DNA of 35,905 nucleotides. It comes from CAZHVS01 sp964536015 (GTDB taxonomy: Bacteria > Bacteroidota > Ignavibacteria > Ignavibacteriales > Ignavibacteriaceae). The notes below the pieces were generated by a model. It had not been told where the DNA came from, made no database searches, and saw only the letters and a program-made list of their open reading frames with translations. This document shows, piece after piece, positions 17,409-25,862 of this stretch. How positions within the stretch are numbered: position 1 is the first letter of the stretch; each line of letters opens with the position of its first letter. Made by a program: the position numbers and the translations under genes. Location of the stretch: positions 1 through 35,905 of the forward strand of contig CAZHVS010000028.1 in NCBI GenBank assembly GCA_964536015.1, read 5' to 3'.

Positions 17409-19361
17409 TTACAACTCGAATTGCTTTTCAATTTCTGAAAGTTTTAGACTTAATTCTTCCCATTTTTTTAATTCAGCCTTCAGTTTTTCTTTTACAGAAT
17501 TGTATTTAGAATTTTTTTCTTTTGCTAATAACGGATTTCTATAAATGGATTCCTTTGCCAGTTCAAGTTCAAGCTGTTTTTCTTCTTCTTCAAGAAGTGA
17601 AATATTTTTTTCAATTTTATTAATTTCTTCTATTAAATCTTTTGTGCTTTCGTATCTTTTTTGTCGTAGTTCGGCTTCAATTCTTTTTTGCTCTTTTCTT
17701 GTTAAAGTATTCTGCAGGATTGTTTTTAATTTATCTTTTTGTCCCTCTTCATTAAAAGTTTCAAGACGTTTATCAAGATAGTAATCAATCCCGCCGGCAA
17801 AAGTTTTTATCAGCCCTTTTCTTATTTCAACTACTTTATTCACAATTGGTCTAAGGAAATCAACATCGTGCGAGACCAACACTAAGGAACCCGTAAAATC
17901 TACAAGAGCTTTTTGTAAAATTAATTTTGAACTATAATCAAGATGATTAGTCGGTTCATCAAGTATTATCAGGTTAGCTTTTGTTAAAAGAATTTTTGCA
18001 AGAGCCACACGACTTTTTTCTCCACCGGAAAGGACAGCAACTTTTTTAAAGACATCATCACCATTAAAAAGAAAATTTCCTAGTAGAGATCTTAATTGTC
18101 CTATTGTTTTGTCCTGAGCAATCTCATCAAGAGTTTCAAGAATATCGATATCTGGATTTAATTCATTAGCGACGTCCTGCGCATAGTAAGCAATGGAAGT
18201 GTTGTGACCTAAGATTCGCTTACCTTCATTAAAAGAAATTACTCCGGCAATTATTTTAGCAAGGGTAGTTTTTCCTGCCCCATTTGGTCCAACAAAAGCA
18301 ATTTTTTCACCACGCTCAATTTGAAAGTTTAAATCACTAATTACTCTATTATCACCATAAAATTTAGAAATATTATTTAGTTCAATATTAATTCTTCCAC
18401 TTTGAGGAGCAGGGGGAAATTTTATATTAATATTTTCTTTATTCTCGGGGAGTTGAATTAATTCAATTTTTTCTAACTGCTTAATACGGCTTTGTACTTG
18501 TTTTGCTTTCGAATTTTTGTAACGAAACCGCTCGATAAATCTTTCGGTCTCCTTTAATTTTTTTTGTTGTAGCATAAATTGATGTTCAATCTGGGCATCT
18601 CTTTCTTCTTTGAATTTTAAATATGCATCGTAATTACCATTGAAGATATTAAACCTTGAAAGATATATCTCAAGAGTTTTTTTTGTCAGTGCATTCACAA
18701 AATATTTATCGTGAGAAACAATTATCATTGCACCTTCATATGATTTCAGGAAATCAACCAGCCATTCAAGAGAGTCGATATCTAAATGATTTGTAGGTTC
18801 ATCAAGTAATAATACATCATTCTGTGAGATAAGAATTTTTGCAAGAGCAATTCGCATCTGCCAGCCACCCGAAAGTTCATCAGTCAAACGAAATAAGTCT
18901 CTTTCTTCAAATCCTAATCCAAATAAAATTTTTTCAACTTTACTTGAAGCACTGTATGAATCTAATTCTTCCAACCTATGATGAACTTCACCCAATTGAT
19001 GGACAAGATCATCTCTCTCCTCATTGCTTAGAAGGTCATCATTAAGCTGGCTGGTTATTTCTTTCTCTTTTTCCTGCAGCAAAATGATGTCTGTAAGTGC
19101 TGATTTAGCTTCATCAAAAACTGTTTTGCCAGAGTGAGTAACATTATCTTGCGGCAGATAGCCGATTGTTATTCTTTTTTGCTTTTGAACACTTCCTTCT
19201 TCAGGTTGAAGTTCTCCGGTAATTATTTTTAATATTGAAGATTTTCCTGTTCCATTTGCTCCGACAAGAGAGTAGCGATCGCCGGCATTTATTTTTAAGT
19301 TAATGTTCCGGAAAAGATAATTGCCTCCAAACTGAAGGGAAATATTATTTAAATCAATCAT
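17409..19361 (-). CDS. ABC-F family ATPase (translation-associated)
   Basis: 650 residues: two tandem ABC domains with no membrane segments. First domain: Walker A 'GANGTGKSS', signature 'LSGGWQMRIALAK', Walker B 'LLLDEPTNHLD'. A charged interdomain linker of about 80 residues follows ('QKKLKETERFIERFRYKNSK'), the P-site-tRNA-interaction motif region of ABC-F proteins. Second domain: 'GPNGAGKTT', 'LSGGEKSRVALAK', 'LIILDEPTNHLD'. The last 100 residues are a Glu/Lys-rich coiled coil, as in Uup/YdiF-type members. ABC-F proteins act on the ribosome to resolve stalls or give antibiotic protection; here it is more likely a housekeeping member than a resistance factor. It starts 6 bases after the PorZ-like gene ends, so the two share a transcript. 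Confidence 0.93.
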   Translation of the reverse strand: MIDLNNISLQFGGNYLFRNINLKINAGDRYSLVGANGTGKSSILKIITGELQPEEGSVQKQKRITIGYLPQDNVTHSGKTVFDEAKSALTDIILLQEKEKEITSQLNDDLLSNEERDDLVHQLGEVHHRLEELDSYSASSKVEKILFGLGFEERDLFRLTDELSGGWQMRIALAKILISQNDVLLLDEPTNHLDIDSLEWLVDFLKSYEGAMIIVSHDKYFVNALTKKTLEIYLSRFNIFNGNYDAYLKFKEERDAQIEHQFMLQQKKLKETERFIERFRYKNSKAKQVQSRIKQLEKIELIQLPENKENINIKFPPAPQSGRINIELNNISKFYGDNRVISDLNFQIERGEKIAFVGPNGAGKTTLAKIIAGVISFNEGKRILGHNTSIAYYAQDVANELNPDIDILETLDEIAQDKTIGQLRSLLGNFLFNGDDVFKKVAVLSGGEKSRVALAKILLTKANLIILDEPTNHLDYSSKLILQKALVDFTGSLVLVSHDVDFLRPIVNKVVEIRKGLIKTFAGGIDYYLDKRLETFNEEGQKDKLKTILQNTLTRKEQKRIEAELRQKRYESTKDLIEEINKIEKNISLLEEEEKQLELELAKESIYRNPLLAKEKNSKYNSVKEKLKAELKKWEELSLKLSEIEKQFEL

Positions 19362-19367
19362 TGTTAA

Positions 19368-21653
19368 TTATTTTCTTATCACTGCTACTTTTTCTTTAGC
19401 GATGTTATTTCCATCTTTATCGTATGCAATAATTAGATAAATACCACTATTAACTTTATTTCCGTTAAGATCAGTACCGTTCCAGTAACCTATTCGTCCA
19501 CCAGGTGTTACAATATGATTTACGAGCTGTCCTGATATTGAAAAAATTTTCAGTTCTGAATCTTTAACAAGTCCATCAACAGTAAGATTTGTATTTGTTT
19601 CGTCAATAATAAAAGGGCTAGGATAAACTGAGAGTTTATCAAAACTTTCTTTTGGAGAAAGAATAGATGTATGAAAGGCTGTTAATCCGCCTTCACATCC
19701 GACGTAAACAATTCCTCTTTCTTCATCAATAGCAATACTCCGTATTAAATCCGAAACCAGAGGAGAATTTTTTGAATCAAAAGCTGCAACAAGTTCACTT
19801 CCGTCAGAAGTAACTACAAGTAAACCCTGGTTAGTTCCAACCCATTTTTGATCAATGGCATCTACTGCAATGCAGTTTATGCTTTGTTGTCTTAAAGAAA
19901 AAAGAGAACTTATTCTTAGTTGTGGAGTAGAATTTAAAACTGTATTTGTATTCGTAATGACATTTACTCCTAAACTTGTCCCTACCCAAATATCACCTCT
20001 TTTATCAAGAGCAAGAGCATTTACGTAGTTTGTGTTAAGTCCGTTTGAAGAATTTAAATAACCATATTTATCATCTGTAAAAACAGTAAAAGTTTTCTTG
20101 CCACTGGAAGAATTTTCATTATAGTAATGCAAACCCGGTCTGTCGCCGCTTGTTGAAACAAACCATTTAGTATCATACTGGTCAATCATCAACATTCGGT
20201 ATTGAGTTGGTGCAACACTTGGGTCAGTGAGATTATCAAATCCATACCAGGTACTATCTGAAGTTAACACCGAAAGAGTTTTTCTGTTACTGGCTTCATA
20301 ATTAAGTATCCATAAATTTCCCTGTGAATCTTTTTTTAATGAAGTTATAACGATGAATGCAGGATTTATTTTTATTCCCACCAGAGGAGTATTATAGGCT
20401 CCATAATGTATTAATTGATCTTTATCATTTATCTTTACGAAGCCAGTACCCCATGTTGCAAGATAAGTATTTTTATCTGGTGTGTATGCATAATAGACTG
20501 CGTTTACAACATTTGAAGAAATTGCGTTAAGATCAAATTCTTTCCAGTTATTCATATCAAATCTGAAAGCTCCTTTGAGGACATGGTCATCGCCGGTGCT
20601 AACCCAAAGGTTTCCTGAAGGGTTCACGCTTAAATTAAAAAATATATTGTACGATGGACCATTTGGATAGAAGGAATTTGAATTAAAATTTTGATCAATT
20701 ACTTCTAGTCCTAACTCTGTGGCAAGATAGATTTTATTATCAATACTAATTATTTTTCCAGGATTTTGATTGGAAGTGTAAATTAGTTTTGTTACTCCGT
20801 TTCTATACAGATAAAGAGAATTGATTACAGAATTATTTAAAGTGAAATTTGCTAAAACAAATAACGAATCATTTTTGACGAAAAGGTCTTTTATATATTT
20901 CCCGCTTAAAAAATTATCGAGTGCAAACCATTGGCTGCCATTAAAAAAATATAAACCAGAACCTGAAGCACAGACAATGGTATCCAGGTAATTTGCAATT
21001 TTTATTATGTTATTATCAGGTAATCCATTGCTTGTCGAATAAACATCCCACGATTCAGGAGCAATTAAATTTGTCGTCCCAGGTTTTTGTATAGCAACAC
21101 CTGAACTTGTAGCAACATAAAAAAGATTTTTCGTAAAAACTGCAGAATTTACTTTTACATTAGAAGAAAAGCTGCCGAATTTAAAGTAAGTATCAAAAAA
21201 TGATAGGGAAGAACAGTTTATCAATGAAATTCCGAAGTCGGTTGAAACTACTGCGGTATCACCTTTGATAATAATATTATTGATGCTTTTTGATGCTCTG
21301 CCTGAGTTATAAATATCTACAATTCTTTTAAATGAATTGTTTGTGGGATTGTAAACATCAATAATTCCGTTGCTGCTTCCAAACCAGATTTTTCCTTCAT
21401 TATCAAGAGAGAGAGAGGTAATTGGTGAACCATTTAATCCTTCAGTTTTTGTAAAAACTTTGTAAGAAGAATCTTTAATATTAAAGAAGAAGGCACCTCC
21501 TTCACCCGCACCCCAGAAGCCTAGGTTAAATACAATTCCATTGGAAATTTTTTTTTGAGAAGTATAATTTTTTGTTTTTAAAATCTGTTGTGGAAAAATA
21601 TTAATAGTGATTCCAATAATTAATAATAATCCAAAAGCCTTAAAAGCTTTCAT
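19368..21653 (-). CDS. PorZ-like beta-propeller protein
   Basis: 761 residues. Signal peptide 1-22 (AFGLLLIIGITINIF). Many propeller blades of the two-component-regulator propeller type follow: 'ITSLSLDNEGKIWFGSSNGI', 'LDKRGDIWVGTSLGVNV', 'VDAIDQKWVGTNQGL', 'IDEERGIVYVGCEGGL'. The last 85 residues are a FlgD/T9SS-like sandwich ('LKIFSISGQLV', 'GYWNGTDLNGNKVNSGIYL') with 'YPSPFII' instead of the 'YPNPFNP' of ordinary cargo. Length, two propellers and an atypical C-terminal domain match PorZ, the T9SS surface component that binds A-LPS in Porphyromonas (about 776 residues). I rate PorZ-like as likely but not certain; a generic propeller with a sorting domain is the alternative. First gene of a pair with the ABC-F gene; a weak -7-like AATCTTTG lies upstream. 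Confidence 0.7.
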   Translation of the reverse strand: MKAFKAFGLLLIIGITINIFPQQILKTKNYTSQKKISNGIVFNLGFWGAGEGGAFFFNIKDSSYKVFTKTEGLNGSPITSLSLDNEGKIWFGSSNGIIDVYNPTNNSFKRIVDIYNSGRASKSINNIIIKGDTAVVSTDFGISLINCSSLSFFDTYFKFGSFSSNVKVNSAVFTKNLFYVATSSGVAIQKPGTTNLIAPESWDVYSTSNGLPDNNIIKIANYLDTIVCASGSGLYFFNGSQWFALDNFLSGKYIKDLFVKNDSLFVLANFTLNNSVINSLYLYRNGVTKLIYTSNQNPGKIISIDNKIYLATELGLEVIDQNFNSNSFYPNGPSYNIFFNLSVNPSGNLWVSTGDDHVLKGAFRFDMNNWKEFDLNAISSNVVNAVYYAYTPDKNTYLATWGTGFVKINDKDQLIHYGAYNTPLVGIKINPAFIVITSLKKDSQGNLWILNYEASNRKTLSVLTSDSTWYGFDNLTDPSVAPTQYRMLMIDQYDTKWFVSTSGDRPGLHYYNENSSSGKKTFTVFTDDKYGYLNSSNGLNTNYVNALALDKRGDIWVGTSLGVNVITNTNTVLNSTPQLRISSLFSLRQQSINCIAVDAIDQKWVGTNQGLLVVTSDGSELVAAFDSKNSPLVSDLIRSIAIDEERGIVYVGCEGGLTAFHTSILSPKESFDKLSVYPSPFIIDETNTNLTVDGLVKDSELKIFSISGQLVNHIVTPGGRIGYWNGTDLNGNKVNSGIYLIIAYDKDGNNIAKEKVAVIRK

Positions 21654-21782
21654 AAATTAATCCTTGTATTGTTATTCAGTAGCAAAAAAGATAGGCTTAC
21701 CTCTTTACAAAGATTTTGTTATTAAGAGAATGCAAGTAAAACATATCGTTTATCTATGTACAATAGAATTTTTCTTTAAATA

Positions 21783-21813
21783 CGGTTGTTAATTTAAGAG
21801 AAATAAACAACCG
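21783..21813 (-). terminator. possible terminator hairpin after ribH
   Basis: Perfect 8-bp inverted repeat CGGTTGTT/AACAACCG (21783-21790 and 21806-21813) with a 15-base loop, located 19 bases beyond the ribH stop. No T-run follows on the minus strand, so it may only be a 3'-end-stabilising hairpin. Confidence 0.35.
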
Positions 21814-21831
21814 CTCAAATGAATTTTTTTT

Positions 21832-22296
21832 TCAGTGCAGAACTTTATTAAGATTTGCCATCTCAATAGCTGTTAAAGCAGCATCCCAGCCCTTGTTTCC
21901 GGCTTTTGTTCCTGCACGTTCAATTGCCTGTTCAATTGAATCCGTTGTAAGTACGCCAAAAATAACCGGTAATTCATTTTTCAAAGTTACCGTTGCAATC
22001 CCTTTGGAGACTTCGTTAGCAATAAAATCGAAATGAGGAGTATCACCCTTAATTAAAGTGCCAAGACAAATAACCGCATCAAATTTTTTCTGAGATGCTA
22101 ACTTTTCTGCAGCAAAAGGTATTTCAAAAGAACCCGGAACTTTAACAATAGTAATATTATCGTCTTTACAGCCATGTCTTTTTAAACAGTCAAGAGCACC
22201 TTCTACTAATTTTGTTGTTATGAATTCGTTAAATCTGCTTTCAACAATTGCAAATTTAAGAGCATCAGCATTAAGATTACCTTCAATAATTTTCAT
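21832..22296 (-). CDS. ribH: 6,7-dimethyl-8-ribityllumazine synthase
   Basis: Condenses 5-amino-6-ribitylaminouracil with dihydroxybutanone phosphate, the penultimate step of riboflavin synthesis. 154 residues, standard for the icosahedral or pentameric enzyme. Landmarks are 'VESRFNEFI' (pyrimidine site), 'VPGSFEIPFAAEKLA', 'LGTLIKGDTPHFDFI' with catalytic His88, 'VIFGVLTTDSIEQAIERAG' and 'NKGWDAALTAIEMANL'. It is the third gene behind the CRP-like regulator and the PHP protein, 24 bases after the latter. No other rib gene is nearby, and no FMN riboswitch is recognisable upstream. Confidence 0.97.
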   Translation of the reverse strand: MKIIEGNLNADALKFAIVESRFNEFITTKLVEGALDCLKRHGCKDDNITIVKVPGSFEIPFAAEKLASQKKFDAVICLGTLIKGDTPHFDFIANEVSKGIATVTLKNELPVIFGVLTTDSIEQAIERAGTKAGNKGWDAALTAIEMANLNKVLH

Positions 22297-22320
22297 TTTT
22301 TTATTCCTGCAATTTTAATT

Positions 22321-23151
22321 TTAAGAAAACTTTCTTTGAAGTTGTTTTTTAATATTTATTATGGAATCCGAATTAATAAAATATTTTCCAAAATTTTCTT
22401 CATCATTTCTTTTTCCGCCATGAAAATCGGAACCACCTGAGTATAAAAGAAAATAAGCATTAGTAATTTCTTTGTAATACTTTACTTTAATATCACTATG
22501 TGTTGGATGAATTGCTTCAATTCCATCAACACCTGCGTCAATCAAATCTCTTAATAACACAGCAGAAAGATTATCCGGATGAGCAATAAAAGAAATTCCA
22601 CCTGCGTCATTAATTATTTTGAAAGCACTCGCCGGTGAAATATGTACTTTTCTTTCATTAGCAGGGCATCCATCTCCAATATATTTATTAAACGCTTCGT
22701 AATAATTGGAAACGAATCCCTTATTAAACATTGCCTGAGCTATGTGAGGTCTTCCTATTACAGAATTTTCTGCACTGGAGACAACATCGTAAATGCTTAA
22801 ATCGAATCCGAGTTTATTAAGATTTTTGACGATTCTTTCAGCTCTTCTTAATCTTTCATCCCGGAAAAATTTTAAATAACGTTTTAATTCTGAATTTTCT
22901 TTATCAATAAAATAACCGAGAATGTGTACTTCTTTATCACCGATATCCGAACTTAACTCAACTCCCGGAATAACTTCAATATTTTTTTCGCGTCCTGTTT
23001 TTATTGCATAATCAATAGCATCAGTTGTATCGTGATCGGTTATGCTTAAAATTTTTATATCTTGCTCTTTTGCTTTGTTTATTATTTCTTCCGGAGAATA
23101 AAAACCATCTGAATAAAAAGTATGTACATGCAAATCTGCTTTAAAGGCCAT
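22321..23151 (-). CDS. PHP-domain phosphoesterase (RnmZ/TrpH-like)
   Basis: 276 residues with a full PHP metal centre: 'DLHVHTFYSDG' (His8, His10, Asp15), 'SITDHDTTDAI', 'EVIPGVELSS', 'ISFIAHPDNLS' and, near the end, 'GSDFHG'. Single-domain proteins of this kind hydrolyse 3',5'-nucleoside bisphosphates (pAp) or act as 5'-3' exonucleases on short RNAs (YciV/RnmZ family). It starts 5 bases after the CRP-like gene stop, so co-transcription is near certain. A pAp-phosphatase role, linking to sulfur metabolism or RNA decay, is family inference. Confidence 0.88.
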   Translation of the reverse strand: MAFKADLHVHTFYSDGFYSPEEIINKAKEQDIKILSITDHDTTDAIDYAIKTGREKNIEVIPGVELSSDIGDKEVHILGYFIDKENSELKRYLKFFRDERLRRAERIVKNLNKLGFDLSIYDVVSSAENSVIGRPHIAQAMFNKGFVSNYYEAFNKYIGDGCPANERKVHISPASAFKIINDAGGISFIAHPDNLSAVLLRDLIDAGVDGIEAIHPTHSDIKVKYYKEITNAYFLLYSGGSDFHGGKRNDEENFGKYFINSDSIINIKKQLQRKFS

Positions 23152-23156
23152 AAAAA

Positions 23157-23840
23157 TTATTTGTACATCTCTTTAAAGGACTCATAATCCAAAATTCTAA
23201 GCTTGTTGCCATCCAGCTCAATTAGCCCACGCTTGGAAAAAGCATGCAAAGTTCTGGAAATGGTTTCTCTTGAAGTTCCAGCCATATTAGCAAGGTCTTG
23301 TTGAAATGGCAGTTTTTCAATCTCAACGATACCCTGTTTAATCTTGCCAATATCATCAGCAAGTTGAAGTATAACAGTTGCAACTTTACCTTCAGCATCT
23401 TTTAATGAAAGAGATTTTATTTTCATGTCTGCAGCACGAAGACGTTTAGTCAGCTCCTGCAATAATGAAATGGAAATTTCAGGATGATTATATAACAAAT
23501 CGAGGAAATCACTTCTTTGTATCAGGAAAATTTCAGAAGTTTCAATAGCCGTAACATTAGCTGATCTGTTCAGACCATCCAATATTGCCATTTCTCCAAA
23601 GAAATCAGAATCTCCGAGTATTGATAAAATAACTTCCTTGCCATCATCGCTAACACGCGATACCTTAACTTTTCCATGAATTATCACAAAAAGAGCAGTG
23701 CCTGCCTCGTGTTCTAGAAGGATTACCGACTCCTTCTCATAAGTTTTCCTTTTACCAAGCAAAGAGATTTTTGTAAGTGTTTCTTCTTCCAAATCTGCAA
23801 AAATTGGTACATTCATTAGAAATTGATGACTTTTTTCCAT
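23157..23840 (-). CDS. Crp/Fnr-family transcriptional regulator
   Basis: 227 residues. Cyclic-nucleotide-binding beta-roll about 10-125 ('AGTALFVIIHGKVKVSRV', 'DSDFFGEMAILDGLNRSANV', resembling the FGExxxx...R(S/T)A phosphate-binding cassette). Dimer helix about 130-150 ('ISISLLQELTKRLR'). C-terminal winged helix-turn-helix with recognition helix 'MAGTSRETISRTLHAFSKRG'. No N-terminal Cys cluster, so it is not a canonical iron-sulfur FNR; cAMP-type binding is possible because the cassette Arg-Ser is present. It heads the crp-php-ribH unit and is divergent from gap; promoters of both lie in the 154-base gap, so it may control itself and gap. Confidence 0.93.
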   Translation of the reverse strand: MEKSHQFLMNVPIFADLEEETLTKISLLGKRKTYEKESVILLEHEAGTALFVIIHGKVKVSRVSDDGKEVILSILGDSDFFGEMAILDGLNRSANVTAIETSEIFLIQRSDFLDLLYNHPEISISLLQELTKRLRAADMKIKSLSLKDAEGKVATVILQLADDIGKIKQGIVEIEKLPFQQDLANMAGTSRETISRTLHAFSKRGLIELDGNKLRILDYESFKEMYK

Positions 23841-23867
23841 AATACTTTCTTAGATTAATTCTTAAAC

Positions 23868-23898
23868 GAAATATAATTTCATCAATGTTGAAAAGCAA
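23868..23898 (-). promoter_or_regulatory. candidate promoter for the crp-like operon
   Basis: On the minus strand, TTG (23898-23896) is followed after 20 bases by TATATTTC (23875-23868), 7 of 8 to TAnnTTTG. The start codon is 28 bases downstream. Confidence 0.45.
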
Positions 23899-23918
23899 TA
23901 ATGTTCTTTCCAAATGGA

Positions 23919-23949
23919 TTGGATTTAAGAATCTGCTTCACTAAATTTT
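23919..23949 (+). promoter_or_regulatory. gap: candidate promoter for gap
   Basis: TTG at 23919-23921, 20 bases, then TAAATTTT (23942-23949), 7 of 8 to TAnnTTTG; the next base is G. The gap start is 45 bases downstream behind an AGGAGA ribosome site. It lies back to back with the crp-side promoter, with the two TTG elements about 20 bases apart. Confidence 0.45.
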
Positions 23950-23994
23950 GGATGTCAATTTATGAAATAAAATTAATTACACAGGAGAAATAAA

Positions 23995-25053
23995 ATGGCT
24001 ATAAAAGTTGGTATTAATGGTTTTGGTCGTATTGGAAGATTAGTTTTTAACGCAATTGCCAACAGAGGATTACTGGGAAAAGAAATAGAAGTGGTTGCTG
24101 TTGTTGATGTAAGTACAGATGCTAAGTACTTTGCTTACCAGTTAAAGTATGACTCAGTACATGGAAAATTTGACGGTGAAATTAAAACAGAAAAAAGTAA
24201 ACCAGAACTTGAAGCTGATGATATTCTGGTTGTTAATGGCTGCAAAACACATTGTATTGCTGCTACAAAAGAACCTTCTCAATTACCATGGAAAGAACTT
24301 GGAGTGGATTATGTCTTTGAGGCATCTGGATTATTTACTGATTCCGAAAAAGCAAAAGGACATCTTGCAGCAGGAGCAAAAAAAGTAATTATTACTGCTC
24401 CGGGTAAAGGTGATGTTAAAACAATTGTAATGGGAGTTAATGATAATGAATATGATAATTCAAAACATCATATAATTTCAAATGCTTCTTGTACAACGAA
24501 CTGTCTTGCACCAGTTGTTTATGTTTTGTTAAAAGAAGGTATTGGAATTGAAACCGGTCTTATGACAACAATTCATGCTTACACAGCTACTCAAAAAACT
24601 GTTGACGGTCCTTCAAAAAAAGACTGGAGAGGTGGAAGAGCTGCTGCAATAAATATTATTCCCTCAACTACCGGTGCAGCAAAAGCCGTTGGTGAAGTCC
24701 TTCCTGCAACAAAAGGAAAACTGACAGGAATGTCCTTCCGTGTTCCAACACCTGATGTTTCTGTTGTAGATTTAACATTCCGAACAGAAAAAGAAACGTC
24801 TATTGAAGAAATTGATTCCTTAATGAAAAAAGCTTCTGAAACTTATCTTAAAGGAATTTTAGGATATGCTAACGAAGAACTTGTTTCTACTGATTTCATT
24901 CACGATGAAAGATCTTCAATTTATGATTCCCTTGCAACAAAACAGAATAACCTGAAGGGTGAAAAAAGATTCTTCAAAGTTGTGTCCTGGTATGATAATG
25001 AATGGGGTTATTCAATTCGTTGTGTAGATTTGCTGCTAAAAATAGCAAAATAA
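23995..25053 (+). CDS. gap: glyceraldehyde-3-phosphate dehydrogenase, type I
   Basis: Oxidises and phosphorylates glyceraldehyde-3-phosphate to 1,3-bisphosphoglycerate with NAD(P) in glycolysis. 352 residues, slightly longer than the usual 330-340. NAD-binding start 'MAIKVGINGFGRIGRLVF', nucleotide-ribose region 'VVAVVDVSTDAKYFAYQLKY', catalytic 'SNASCTTNCLAPV' with Cys166, the active-site His in 'MTTIHAYTATQ', and 'DGPSKKDWRGGRAAAINIIP', then C-terminal 'SWYDNEWGYSIRCVDL'. Excellent ribosome site (AGGAGA). Single-gene unit with promoter and strong terminator, as expected for a highly expressed central enzyme. Confidence 0.98.
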   Translation: MAIKVGINGFGRIGRLVFNAIANRGLLGKEIEVVAVVDVSTDAKYFAYQLKYDSVHGKFDGEIKTEKSKPELEADDILVVNGCKTHCIAATKEPSQLPWKELGVDYVFEASGLFTDSEKAKGHLAAGAKKVIITAPGKGDVKTIVMGVNDNEYDNSKHHIISNASCTTNCLAPVVYVLLKEGIGIETGLMTTIHAYTATQKTVDGPSKKDWRGGRAAAINIIPSTTGAAKAVGEVLPATKGKLTGMSFRVPTPDVSVVDLTFRTEKETSIEEIDSLMKKASETYLKGILGYANEELVSTDFIHDERSSIYDSLATKQNNLKGEKRFFKVVSWYDNEWGYSIRCVDLLLKIAK

Positions 25054-25058
25054 ATTTT

Positions 25059-25087
25059 AAGCCGAAGTTTTTCTTCGGCTTTTTTAT
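25059..25087 (+). terminator. rho-independent terminator of gap
   Basis: Stem GCCGAAG/CTTCGGC (25061-25067 and 25073-25079), extended by an AA/TT pair, with a 5-T loop and a T6 tail. It sits just before the end of the convergent truA gene, where it may also serve weakly on the minus strand. Confidence 0.92.
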
Positions 25088-25088
25088 T

Positions 25089-25862
25089 TTAGATAAGAGT
25101 AATTGGGGCTAATTCGTTAAAGACCTCATCCTTTTTATATAAAACTTTTTCAAGGAATAACCCAGAAGGTGGTGCAGTAAATTTTACCGGCTCTGTTGAT
25201 TTGTTCGTAAGGTAATAATTAATAATACCAGATTTCAGTTTTCCTCTTCCGATTTCTACTGTAACTCCAACCATTCTTCTAACCATCTTCCATAAAAAAT
25301 GTGAACCTGAAATACGAATGAGTATAAGGTTATTTGTTTCTGTTAATTCAACTTTTTCTATCATTACTTTAGTTGATTTTTCTTCCTCATCTTTATCAGA
25401 AAAAGAAGCAAAGTCGTGCATTCCTTCGAATAATTTTAAACCTTTTTCCATGCTTTTTACATCTAGTTTATCTTTTATCCACCAAACAAAATTTTTTGCA
25501 AAAGCTGTTCTTCTTTTTGAGATTTGATAAATATAACTTCTGCTTATTGCATCGTGCCTTGCATGAAAATTTTTATTTGTCTTTTCAATCTCTAGAATAT
25601 TGATATCAGAAGGAAGAAGGTCATTAATTTTCATTCTGATTATTTCAGGAGCTAGCATGGTTGTTACATCAAGATGTGCAACCTGGCAAAGTGCGTGAAC
25701 TCCACTGTCAGTTCGCCCGGAGCCTTGAAAAACAAAATCTGTTTTAAAGATTTCTGAGGCAGCCTTAATAATAGTGCCTTGAATTGTTTTAGCATTTTGT
25801 TGTTTTTGCCAGCCGCTATAACGGGTGCCTTCATATTCAATATAGACTTTAAAACGTGCCAT
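25089..25862 (-). CDS. truA: tRNA pseudouridine(38-40) synthase
   Basis: Converts uridines 38-40 in the tRNA anticodon stem-loop to pseudouridine. About 257 residues from ATG 25862, preferred to the upstream frame start at 25877 because the family begins 'MARFKVYIEYEGTRYSGWQ' and because this ATG shares a base with the queD stop (TAATG), giving translational coupling. Catalytic Asp52 lies in 'GSGRTDSGVHAL'. 'FHARHDAISRSYIYQI' and 'FLWKMVRRMVGVTVEIG' are further family blocks. Last gene of queE-queD-truA, all acting on tRNA. Confidence 0.96.
   Translation of the reverse strand: MARFKVYIEYEGTRYSGWQKQQNAKTIQGTIIKAASEIFKTDFVFQGSGRTDSGVHALCQVAHLDVTTMLAPEIIRMKINDLLPSDINILEIEKTNKNFHARHDAISRSYIYQISKRRTAFAKNFVWWIKDKLDVKSMEKGLKLFEGMHDFASFSDKDEEEKSTKVMIEKVELTETNNLILIRISGSHFLWKMVRRMVGVTVEIGRGKLKSGIINYYLTNKSTEPVKFTAPPSGLFLEKVLYKKDEVFNELAPITLI

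Noticed and set aside
17409..19361. ABC-F protein as an antibiotic-resistance factor
   Set aside because: The C-terminal coiled coil and context resemble housekeeping Uup/YdiF-type members; no resistance or mobile genes nearby.
22297..22320. FMN riboswitch before ribH
   Set aside because: The gap is only 24 bases and ribH is inside an operon; no RFN-like structure fits.
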